DNA of 64,000 bases. Origin: Dehalococcoidia bacterium (lineage in GTDB: Bacteria; Chloroflexota; Dehalococcoidia; Bin125). Shown here piece after piece: positions 53,181-60,553 of the stretch (the first letter of the stretch is position 1; each line of letters begins with the position of its first letter). The notes beneath the pieces were generated by a model. It was not told where the DNA came from, did not search any database, and saw nothing but the letters and a program-made list of their open reading frames with translations. The DNA lies in NCBI GenBank assembly GCA_022825855.1, contig JAJDWB010000009.1:1-64000 (forward strand). The letters run 5' to 3'. The translations under genes and the position numbers were made by a program.

Positions 53181-53350
53181 TACTCCCTCTCCCTCTGGGA
53201 GAGGGCTGGGGTGAGGGTCCGGCGCGGCGATCGTATCTGGTAGGAACCGCATCCCTCGGCACAGAGGGCCCTCACCCTAACCCTCTCCCTCGGGGAGAGG
53301 GGACCAGAAAGCGCCTTATGCACAGGTGTCCTCTGGGAGAGGGGACCGGA
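53181..53350. repeat. REPIN-like inverted pair of REP repeats plus a partial third
   Basis: The 306-bp gap between the two MFS genes holds no gene. A first repeat (53181-53220) has hairpin CTCTCCC-TCT-GGGAGAG followed by a GGGGTGAGGGTCC end. A second copy in reverse orientation (53268-53305) reads GCCCTCACCCTAACCCTCTC then CCTCGGGGAGAGG. A third fragment lies at 53328-53349. The CCCTCACCC end also occurs at 14.9 kb. Confidence 0.75.
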
Positions 53351-53394
53351 TCTGTATTACGCGCAGTCCGCCCTGCGGATGCAGCGCGTATCGG

Positions 53395-55134
53395 TCAATG
53401 GCCGCCCGACTTCTGCGGGCGGACCAAGGCCGTTGCCCGCGCGGCCGGACGGAGTTCGCCCGCGCCGTTGCTTGAGGCCCGGACCGGTCGGGCTGCGGAC
53501 AGACCGTTGGCCGATGCGCCGTTGGCGGGGGCCGCCGGGACCAGGGCCGGTTCGCCGGACGGCTCGACCGGCTTGCCGTCTTCCCATTGCATCTGCGTCT
53601 GCCGCTGCCGCTTGGGGACCAGGATCCAGCCGACCACACCCGAGATCAGCGCGAAGATGATGCCGAAGCGCATCGTGTCGGTGATCGCGTCGACGAAGGA
53701 CTGGCGCAGGACGAGTTGCGTCTCCAGGAGCAACGAGGGGTCGAGCGTCGGCAAGACCTGCTGCGCCGCTCCGATGCCGGTGGACAGGATCTCGACCGAC
53801 TGCTCGGGCAGTCCGATCGGGCCGAGTCCGGCGTTGACGCCGGATGTGTACACGGCGGCGGCGAACGAGCCGAGAATCGCGATGGCCAGCGTGCCGCCGA
53901 GCTGGCGTCCGGCGTTGTTGACCGCCGACGCCTTGCCGGCCAGGTCGACCGGCACCGAGGCCATCGCCGTGTCGGTTGTTGCGGGCATGTGCATCGCGCC
54001 GCCCATGCCGAGGAAGGCCAGGCCCAGGCCGATTATCCAGTAGGGCGTGTCGATATCGAGGACGAAGCTGAACAACAGCAGCGCCCCGCCGCCGTGGATC
54101 GCAGGGGCCCAGAAGAGCATGAAGCGTGGACCCAGCACCGGCAGCAACCGAGCCGCGACGGGCGCGAAGAACATCATCATCAGCGCCAGCGGCATCAGCC
54201 GCGCGCCGCTCTCGGAGGCCGACATGCCCTGCACCAGTTGGAAGAACTGGGGCATGTAGAACATGACGCCCATCAGGGCGAACATGATGAAGAACATCCC
54301 GATCATCGAGCCGGTGAAGTCGCGCTGCTTGAAGAACGCCATCGGCAGCAGCGGCTGATCGGTGCGCCGCTCGATGACGATGAAGAGCAGCGTCGAGACG
54401 ATCGCGACGGCGAACGAGCCGACGATCAGCGAGTCGGTCCAACCCTTCTGGATGCCCTCGATGATCGCGAAGACGATGGCGACCATGGCGATCGTGCCGG
54501 TGATCGCGCCGGGCACGTCGAGCTTGGTGTGCAACTGGGAGCGAGACTCGGGCACGGCCGTCATGCCGAGCATCGACAGCGCCGCGATCGGGGCGGGCAC
54601 CCAGAAGACGCCGGCCCAACCGATCAGGTCGACCAGCACGCCGCCGACCAGCGGGCCGAAGGCCATGCCGAAGCCCATCGCGCCGGCCCAGATGCCGATC
54701 GCCCGGCCGCGTTCCTCGCGGGGGAAGACGGCGGTCAGGATCGACAGCGTTTGCGGGATGACCAGCGCGCCGCCCAGACCCTGGAGTCCGCGGCCGACGA
54801 TCAGGAAGTTGGCGTCGGGCGAGAAAGCCACCGCGATCGAGGCGGCGACGAAGATGCCCATGCCGATGATCAGGGTCTTGCGGCGGCCGAAGCGGTCGCC
54901 GAGCGCGCCGGCGAGCAAGAGCAGGCCGCCGAAGATCACCATGTAGGCGTCGGCGACCCAGAGCGACTGCGACTCCGACATCTCGAAGGCGCGCTTGATG
55001 GCGGGCAGGGCGGTGTTGATGATCGTCGCGTCGAGCTGGACCAGCATCTGCGCGCCGGCCAGCACGAGCAGGATCACCCAGCGGCGGCGGTTGGTTGCCG
55101 GACCGGCGCTCACGGTCGGCGATTGAGCGCTCAT
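53395..55134 (-). CDS. MFS transporter, DHA2 (EmrB/QacA) family, paralogue
   Basis: 579 aa, same architecture as the gene downstream: QLDATIINTALPAIKRAFEM, QSLWVADAYMVIFGG, GDRFGRRKTLIIG, and about 14 helices. Long stretches are near-identical to its neighbour, including the FEMSESQSLWV motif and a tail ending in RPQKSGGH. A recent tandem duplication is likely. ATG 55134 overlaps the DUF35 stop (ATGA). The longer open frame upstream is shadow. Confidence 0.92.
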   Translation of the reverse strand: MSAQSPTVSAGPATNRRRWVILLVLAGAQMLVQLDATIINTALPAIKRAFEMSESQSLWVADAYMVIFGGLLLLAGALGDRFGRRKTLIIGMGIFVAASIAVAFSPDANFLIVGRGLQGLGGALVIPQTLSILTAVFPREERGRAIGIWAGAMGFGMAFGPLVGGVLVDLIGWAGVFWVPAPIAALSMLGMTAVPESRSQLHTKLDVPGAITGTIAMVAIVFAIIEGIQKGWTDSLIVGSFAVAIVSTLLFIVIERRTDQPLLPMAFFKQRDFTGSMIGMFFIMFALMGVMFYMPQFFQLVQGMSASESGARLMPLALMMMFFAPVAARLLPVLGPRFMLFWAPAIHGGGALLLFSFVLDIDTPYWIIGLGLAFLGMGGAMHMPATTDTAMASVPVDLAGKASAVNNAGRQLGGTLAIAILGSFAAAVYTSGVNAGLGPIGLPEQSVEILSTGIGAAQQVLPTLDPSLLLETQLVLRQSFVDAITDTMRFGIIFALISGVVGWILVPKRQRQTQMQWEDGKPVEPSGEPALVPAAPANGASANGLSAARPVRASSNGAGELRPAARATALVRPQKSGGH

Positions 55135-55589
55135 GCCATCCGCCAGCGCGGCTGGACGAGGTCGTCGGCGGTTCGCTCGAAGACGACTCTCACCGGCGCG
55201 CCGATCTCCATCGCGCCGCCCAGGGGTGCGTCGACGACGGCCCCCATCAGCTTGATCTCTGGCAGGTCGTCGAGTTCCACCAGCGCCACCACGTAGGGTC
55301 CGAACTCGCGCAGCGAGGGGTGCGCCGGATGCACCACTTCGACCCAGGACCAGACCTTGCCGGTACCTGACACTTCTTGCCAATCCATGTTGAAGCTGTA
55401 GCAGGTGTGGCAGATCAGCTCGGGCGGATACTGGTGCGCGACGCAGTCGGTACAGGACTGGACGACCAGGCGTCCCTCGGCTGCGGCGGCGAAGTAGCCG
55501 GCGTTGATTGGACATTCAGGGTCGGGCGTGGTCATGCCGTCAGGGAAGAACGGCTCATCCAGGAACTCGCCGGACCGGGGAGTCGTCAT
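55131..55589 (-). CDS. DUF35 / zinc-ribbon OB-fold protein (acyl-CoA enzyme partner)
   Basis: 152 aa. Seen: a zinc ribbon, CTDCVAHQYPPELICHTC, then an OB fold with GTGKVWSWVEVVHPAHPSL and VALVELDDLPEIKLMG. DUF35 proteins form complexes with thiolase-like and MaoC-like enzymes, for example Ltp2 aldolases in steroid side-chain breakdown. The likely partner is the thiolase-like gene at 56716-57927. ATG 55589 is chosen because TACCCT 7 nt upstream forms a leaderless promoter; translation could begin 13 codons earlier. Confidence 0.85.
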   Translation of the reverse strand: MTTPRSGEFLDEPFFPDGMTTPDPECPINAGYFAAAAEGRLVVQSCTDCVAHQYPPELICHTCYSFNMDWQEVSGTGKVWSWVEVVHPAHPSLREFGPYVVALVELDDLPEIKLMGAVVDAPLGGAMEIGAPVRVVFERTADDLVQPRWRMA

Positions 55590-55596
55590 ACTTCGG

Positions 55597-55625
55597 AGGG
55601 TAGCGTGTTGCCCCGGCAGTAATCT
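55597..55625. promoter_or_regulatory. Two divergent -10 elements of probable leaderless transcripts
   Basis: In a 44-bp divergent gap, minus-strand TACCCT (55602 down to 55597) lies 7 nt from ATG 55589 and plus-strand TAATCT (55620-55625) lies 8 nt from ATG 55634. Neither gene has a ribosome-binding site. Confidence 0.45.
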
Positions 55626-55633
55626 CAATTGCT

Positions 55634-56692
55634 ATGCGACGAGTTCTGGCCGCCTGTATCGCTTCGGTCGTCGGACTCGGTTCGCTGCTGGCCTCGCCCG
55701 CGCCGGTCTCGGCCGATGCGCCGCTCTGCCTGCTCGCCCCGGACTTCGAACGGCAATCGCTACAGTCCGGCACGATGCTCGGCGCGGCAGTGATTGATCT
55801 CGACGCGCAGACGATCTGGCGGGGCGGAGTGAGCGGTCCCTACGCGATGCACAGCATGGTCAAGCCGCCGATCGCCTGGGCTCTGATGACCGAGGCACAC
55901 GAGGACGATCGCGAGTTGACAGCGTTGCAGCGCGACGCGGTGTTCTACATGGTCGCCTGGTCGCTGAACGCGGATGTCAACCGGCTGCTGGGCATGATCG
56001 GCGGGCTATCGGGACTGAACGGCTTCTACGAACGCTGGGGCGTGCCCGAGCTGGCGGCGCTGCAGCACAGCAAGCGCTGGGGATCGGGGCGGGCCGAGCC
56101 GGTCGACCTGGCGCGACTCTACGCCGCGCTCGCGGTCTCGCCCGAGACGCCGGAGCCGGTTCGGGCGGGCGGCTTCGATCTGCTGCGCGCCGTGGTTGAC
56201 CAGCACATCTGGGGCGCATCGATCCCCGAGCGCCGGCTGGTCGGTTGGGAGTCGCTGATCAAGACCGGCAACTTCACCTTGCCGGAGCTGGCCGATCAGG
56301 ACCCCAACGTCGGCATCGATCCTCGCGACCCAGAGGCGGAGTCGATCCTGCAGGAGCGCGACGAGGCGCTCGAGGCGGCTGAGGCAGCAGAGGCGGCCGA
56401 GGTGTCGGACGCCGACTCGGCGCAGAGCGAGTTGGCCGACGACGAGGACGACGAGGAGGACGAGGACGTCATCGTGCGCATGAACAGCGCCGCGATCTGG
56501 CTGGAAGCGCCCTGGCTGGGCGGGCGGCCTCGCTTCGTCGTGGCGATCATGCTCGAGTCCTCGTCCACCTGGACGCGTTCGCGGGCCTTGCAGAACGAGG
56601 TGGGCGCGACCCTCGGCCACGCGATCGCCGACCGCCTGCTCGGGCGCTGGCAGACGCCGACCGCCCATTGCCTCAAGCGGGCGCTGTACTAG
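55634..56692 (+). CDS. Secreted class A beta-lactamase-like serine hydrolase
   Basis: 352 aa. Seen: a Sec signal (about 1-28, ending PVSADA), then the three active-site motifs of the penicillin-recognising fold: HSMVK (Ser74, Lys77), WSLNAD (SxN) and LIKTGNF (KTG). An acidic, Ala/Glu/Asp-rich insert of about 40 residues (EAAEAAEAAE...DDEDDEEDEDV) sits between KTG and the last strand region. No clear Glu166-like motif, so it may be a DD-peptidase or esterase rather than a true beta-lactamase. Confidence 0.72.
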   Translation: MRRVLAACIASVVGLGSLLASPAPVSADAPLCLLAPDFERQSLQSGTMLGAAVIDLDAQTIWRGGVSGPYAMHSMVKPPIAWALMTEAHEDDRELTALQRDAVFYMVAWSLNADVNRLLGMIGGLSGLNGFYERWGVPELAALQHSKRWGSGRAEPVDLARLYAALAVSPETPEPVRAGGFDLLRAVVDQHIWGASIPERRLVGWESLIKTGNFTLPELADQDPNVGIDPRDPEAESILQERDEALEAAEAAEAAEVSDADSAQSELADDEDDEEDEDVIVRMNSAAIWLEAPWLGGRPRFVVAIMLESSSTWTRSRALQNEVGATLGHAIADRLLGRWQTPTAHCLKRALY

Positions 56693-56725
56693 GTCAGTAC
56701 CAGGTCAGTGTTTGGTCAGTTGCGG
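56693..56725. repeat. Three 11-bp tandem repeats in a convergent gap
   Basis: GTCAGTACCAG, GTCAGTGTTTG, GTCAGTTGCGG follow the stop of the serine hydrolase directly; the third unit supplies the TGA stop of the convergent thiolase-like gene. The GTCAG core resembles the TCAGA decamers near 51.2 kb. Confidence 0.5.
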
Positions 56726-57927
56726 AAGATGGCCGACGAGATCGGAGCGGACGCGGGTCCGGCGGCAACGAGGCAGGTCCGCGCGCCCTCGACCGGGGTG
56801 GTTGAGTCGCCCCGCAGTTGGCGCACCGCTTCGACGGCCAGATTGAATCCGTGGGTGTAGGCCTCGGCCAGATTGCCGCCCGAGGTGTTGATCGGGAACT
56901 CGCCCGCGTGCGGCGCGCCCGGATCGGCGACCTGCTTCGCTTCCAGCCGTCCGCCCTCGCAGAACGGTCCGCCTTCGCCGACCGCGCAGAACTTGTGATC
57001 CTCGAACGAGGTCAGGACCTGGCCGGTGAAGTTCTCGTAGAACTGGCCGCAGTCGATCTCGTCGGGTCCCATACCGGCGGCCGAGTAGAGGCGGTCGACC
57101 ATCGTCGTGTAGTTGGAGCTCATGAAGTCGTCGTGCCAGAAGCCGTCGACGACATTGCCCTGGCGGTGTCCCGAACCCTGCACCGACGCGGCCAGGTAGA
57201 CCGGATTGTCGGTGAAATCTCGGGCGATTTCGGCCGTGGTCAGGATCATCGCCGCCGCGCCGTCGGTCTCGAGGCAGCAATCGTAGAGCCGGTAGGGATC
57301 GGCGATCATCCGCGAGTTCTGGTGGTCTTCCAGCGTGATCGGCCGACCGTTCATCACGGCTCGGGGGTTGTTCTGGGCGTGCTTGTTGGCCGCGACGGCG
57401 ATCTGTCCGAGTTGGGCCGAGGTGGTGCCGTACTCGTGCATGTGGCGCTGCATCTTCATGGCGAGGAATTGTGCGGGCGACATCAAGCCCTGGGGCACGT
57501 TGAAGGCGTACTGGCCGCGCAGTCGGCCGCCGCGGCGGGACTGGCCGAAGCGTCCGAACTCGCCCTGCGCCAGCGCTCGGTAGACCACAACGAAGTTGGC
57601 GTAGCCGGCGACGATCCCGGCCGCCGCGTTGCCGATTGCTGCGCAGACGCCGCCACCACCACCGCCGTAGACCATCGAGGCGAAGGCGTAGTGCGGCAGA
57701 TCGAGCGCAGTGGAGAGCCGGTTGGGGTCGTTGCGGTCGGCCGAGTAGGAGGAGAAGCCGTCCAGCATGCGCGGCTCCAGTCCCGCGTCGGCGCAAGCGG
57801 CGAGGATCGCCTCCAGCGCCAGTCGAAACTCCGGCCGGCCGATCCGGCCGTGCTTCGTGTACTCGGTCTCGCCCACGCCGATCACGGCCACGCGGTCGCG
57901 GATGTTGCGGTCGTACTCGTACGCCAT
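56716..57927 (-). CDS. Thiolase-like / lipid-transfer-type (Ltp2-like) enzyme
   Basis: 403 aa, thiolase fold. Seen: VAVIGVGETEYTKHG, SMVYGGGGGGVCAAIGNAAAGIVAGYA, GQFYENFTGQVLTSFEDHKFC, CEGG and FPINTSGGNLAEAYTHG. Aligned to thiolases, the nucleophilic Cys of CxSG is replaced by Gly (the only nearby Cys is four residues later), as in non-thiolytic members such as Ltp2 aldolases. The FYENF Tyr fits that class. A DUF35 partner lies 1.1 kb downstream, beyond an oppositely oriented gene. GGGGAG precedes ATG 57927. Confidence 0.82.
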   Translation of the reverse strand: MAYEYDRNIRDRVAVIGVGETEYTKHGRIGRPEFRLALEAILAACADAGLEPRMLDGFSSYSADRNDPNRLSTALDLPHYAFASMVYGGGGGGVCAAIGNAAAGIVAGYANFVVVYRALAQGEFGRFGQSRRGGRLRGQYAFNVPQGLMSPAQFLAMKMQRHMHEYGTTSAQLGQIAVAANKHAQNNPRAVMNGRPITLEDHQNSRMIADPYRLYDCCLETDGAAAMILTTAEIARDFTDNPVYLAASVQGSGHRQGNVVDGFWHDDFMSSNYTTMVDRLYSAAGMGPDEIDCGQFYENFTGQVLTSFEDHKFCAVGEGGPFCEGGRLEAKQVADPGAPHAGEFPINTSGGNLAEAYTHGFNLAVEAVRQLRGDSTTPVEGARTCLVAAGPASAPISSAIFRN

Positions 57928-58012
57928 CTCAGCACTCCCCTCGATTGACAGGAGGGTAGGCGATTCGTCGGGTTATCCTCGACTCGCTAACGATCAGACA
58001 GGGAGCCTCGCC

Positions 58013-59305
58013 ATGACCGACTTTGCCAACCTGCCCATCGCCGAGCCTGCTTCGCTGGGCATCGACCCCGAGCGGCTCGCCCGCACCGACGCCCGCATGG
58101 CCCAGGCGGTCGAGAACGGCGAGGTGCCCGGCGTGGTCACCGTGTTGATCCGGCACGGACACCTGGCCCACGTCTCGGCGCACGGCTACCTCGACGCCGG
58201 CCGCGAGACGCCCTTGCCGCTCGACGCGCTGTTCCGCATGTATTCGCAGACCAAGCCGGTCACGGCGGCGCTGACGATGCAGTTGCAGGAAGAGGGCGTG
58301 TTCTACGTCGACGAGCCGATCACCAAGTGGCTGCCCGAGTTCGAGCACCGGCAGGTGCTGGCCCCGTTCGATCCGCCCAACAAGGTGCGCGGCGAGGGTC
58401 TGCTGATGGGTCAGACGGTGCCGATGACGCGGCAGATTACGATCCGCGACCTGCTGACGATGACTTCGGGTCTGCCCTCGTTCAGCAACATTCCCTCGGC
58501 CATGTTCCCGTTGCTCGAACCGGCCTGGAGCGGGACGGAGTTCGGAATCACCAATCCGGGCGTGGTCGACACGTCGGTCTCGGCCGAGACGCGCGTGCTG
58601 CAGATGGCGCAACTGCCCAACGCGCGGCAGCCGGGCGCGGCCTGGGAGTACGCCGCCGACTTCGACGTACTCACGCTGCTGCTGGAGCGCGCGACGGGGC
58701 AGAACCTGGACGAACTCTTCCAGGAGAGAATCTTCGGCCCCCTGGGCGTGGAGGGTTGCGGCTTCTATTGTCCGCCCGAGGACGCCGACCGGCTCGTCAC
58801 CAATCACCACTGGTCCGAGACAGGCTCGCTCAATCCCGTCGAGCGTCCCGAGGACTCTCACAAGGTGCGTGAATCGGTGGGCCAGCAGATCTCCGGCAAC
58901 GGCCTCTACGGCGGCGTCCTGATGACTCCTGCGGCCTACACCCGATTCGCCGCGATGTTACTCAACGGCGGCGAGCTCGACGGCCAGCGTGTGCTCGGCC
59001 GCAAGACAATCGAGTTGATGACCGCCAATCACCTGGGCGCGATCTGCGGCACCGAGATCGACCTGACCGGCCCGGGCTTCGGATTCGGTTTCGGCTACGC
59101 GGTCCGCGACCGGATCGCGGGCACGGCCTATCCGGGCAGTGTCGGCACCTACGGCTGGGGCGGCGCCGCCGGCACCTGGTTCTTCGTCGACCCGGCCGAG
59201 AATCTGGCCGGGCTGTTCTTCACGCACGTCTTCATGTACCAGTTCAACCCGGCCGCCTACCTCGAGACCGACTTCGAAAAGGGCGTCTACGAGGCGTTGA
59301 TCTAG
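58013..59305 (+). CDS. Class C beta-lactamase-family serine hydrolase (esterase type)
   Basis: 430 aa, no signal peptide. Seen: MYSQTKPVTA (Ser78, Lys81), a YxN-like WEYAADFDVLTLLLER and late GWGGAAGTWFFVDP. The pattern is that of EstB-like esterases or transpeptidase homologues. ATG 58013 has GGGAG 8 nt before; the longer open frame upstream is shadow of the thiolase-like gene. Substrate unknown; its setting suggests a catabolic esterase. Confidence 0.85.
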   Translation: MTDFANLPIAEPASLGIDPERLARTDARMAQAVENGEVPGVVTVLIRHGHLAHVSAHGYLDAGRETPLPLDALFRMYSQTKPVTAALTMQLQEEGVFYVDEPITKWLPEFEHRQVLAPFDPPNKVRGEGLLMGQTVPMTRQITIRDLLTMTSGLPSFSNIPSAMFPLLEPAWSGTEFGITNPGVVDTSVSAETRVLQMAQLPNARQPGAAWEYAADFDVLTLLLERATGQNLDELFQERIFGPLGVEGCGFYCPPEDADRLVTNHHWSETGSLNPVERPEDSHKVRESVGQQISGNGLYGGVLMTPAAYTRFAAMLLNGGELDGQRVLGRKTIELMTANHLGAICGTEIDLTGPGFGFGFGYAVRDRIAGTAYPGSVGTYGWGGAAGTWFFVDPAENLAGLFFTHVFMYQFNPAAYLETDFEKGVYEALI

Positions 59306-59313
59306 ACGGCAGA

Positions 59314-59721
59314 TCACAGCTCGGGTTGCGGCCCGACCAACTCGGGGAAGTAGCTCCCATAGAAGCCGCGATCTCTGGTCAGGAAGGCATCGGCCCTGAG
59401 CAGCGCATGCGCGCCGATCAGGAAATCGGCCAAGATGCGAGTGCGAGGCCCACCCGCACGCCGATACAGGCCCCAGCGCCGCCCAGCCTCCCAAGCCACA
59501 TCGGCGTCGATTGGCGATGACTCAATACTCAGCCTGGACAGCGCGCGCTCGGCAATCACGCGGCTGTTGAACGTCGGCGCGATCTCTGCCAGTACGACAT
59601 CGCAGATGATGACCGGACCCGCCTGCGAAGCCGTGCGAATCCACTCGACCGATTGCTCGTGATGCGTGGCATCGAGCGTGAGCGCATCAATCAAGATGTT
59701 GGTGTCGAGAGCAGTCGTCAC
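59314..59721 (-). CDS. PIN-domain ribonuclease toxin (VapC family)
   Basis: 135 aa. Seen: the acidic active-site set ALDTNILIDAL (Asp6), VVLAEIAPT (Glu), ILADFLIGAHAL (Asp) and LTRDRGFY (Asp). VapC toxins cut tRNA or rRNA. GTG 59721 overlaps the antitoxin stop (GTGA), the usual coupling of these pairs. Confidence 0.9.
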   Translation of the reverse strand: MTTALDTNILIDALTLDATHHEQSVEWIRTASQAGPVIICDVVLAEIAPTFNSRVIAERALSRLSIESSPIDADVAWEAGRRWGLYRRAGGPRTRILADFLIGAHALLRADAFLTRDRGFYGSYFPELVGPQPEL

Positions 59722-60008
59722 CGCCCGCGAATCTCTTCGATGTATTCGTCCACGTCCTCAATCGGGTAGTGAGGAAAGCCGAGTTGACGCAGCGCCAGCG
59801 CGACTCGCTCGATCGGATCGTCGCAGTCGATGCTCTCGTACACCGCTTCGAACGCCGACCGTGCATCCCGATCAGTCCCTTCGGCGCCCTTGCGGACGAG
59901 GACGCCGTCGTCGGTGGCGGTGATCTCGACTTCGACGCCGCAATCGAGCCCGAAGCGGTCGCGGAGGTCTTCCGGGATGGTGACCTGGCCCTGCTCAGTG
60001 ACTCGCAT
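59718..60008 (-). CDS. AbrB/SpoVT-type antitoxin (VapB family)
   Basis: 96 aa. Seen: RVTEQGQVTIPEDLRDRFGL, a DNA-binding swapped-hairpin barrel, and an acidic helical tail (EDVDEYIEEIRG) fit to block the PIN active site. Expected to repress its own operon together with the toxin. Confidence 0.88.
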   Translation of the reverse strand: MRVTEQGQVTIPEDLRDRFGLDCGVEVEITATDDGVLVRKGAEGTDRDARSAFEAVYESIDCDDPIERVALALRQLGFPHYPIEDVDEYIEEIRGR

Positions 60009-60042
60009 GACTTGCTCCGCCGTCTCGTTCCCGATTCATCGC

Positions 60043-60507
60043 TCAGCGTACCGACTTCGCGGCTGATCCGTTGCGGCGAGGCAGAGACTGCCAGAGCGCC
60101 GAGGCCAGGAAGGGCAGGATGATCACCTGGCCATAGGCGCCGGGCGGCGGCTTGTCGATGTTGAGCGGCTTGGATCGTCCGACGAGGATGCGTCCGATGT
60201 TGTCGAGGAGGTTGATCAGCAGGATCAGGGGGATCAGTCCTCGGTAGCGGATCAGGGCGAGCCAGGCGAGGCCGGCGAGGAGCAGTTGCTCGAGTCCCCA
60301 CTGGGCGAAGATGGCGACGATGTTCTGTCCGCCCTCGACGTCGAGGTCGATCCCGGCGATTGAGGCGGCGCCGCCGTCTTTGCGGAAGACGTGGACGCAG
60401 CTTCGGAAGGTGAACACGAGGCAGAGGAAGACGTAGAACTTCGTGACCCAGGGGTCGCCTCTGTATGTGCGGGTGTCTTCGGGAAGCAGACATGTCAGAC
60501 AGCGCAC
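60043..60507 (-). CDS. Small membrane protein of unknown function
   Basis: 154 aa with about four hydrophobic segments (FYVFLCLVFTF; IVAIFAQWGLEQLLLAGLAWL; LIPLILLINLLDNIG; IILPFLASALW). A CLTC pair stands at the N-terminus. GTG 60507 is the start, with CGGAG 7 nt upstream. Sits between the toxin-antitoxin pair and the DUF262 gene. I do not recognise the family. Confidence 0.6.
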   Translation of the reverse strand: MRCLTCLLPEDTRTYRGDPWVTKFYVFLCLVFTFRSCVHVFRKDGGAASIAGIDLDVEGGQNIVAIFAQWGLEQLLLAGLAWLALIRYRGLIPLILLINLLDNIGRILVGRSKPLNIDKPPPGAYGQVIILPFLASALWQSLPRRNGSAAKSVR

Positions 60508-60553
60508 GTTGATGCTCCGTCATTGTTCTGATCGCGCATGAGGCCGCATCCTC

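Noticed and set aside
53587-55296. 569-codon plus-strand open frame rich in His, Arg and Asp
   Set aside because: Antisense shadow of the second MFS gene.
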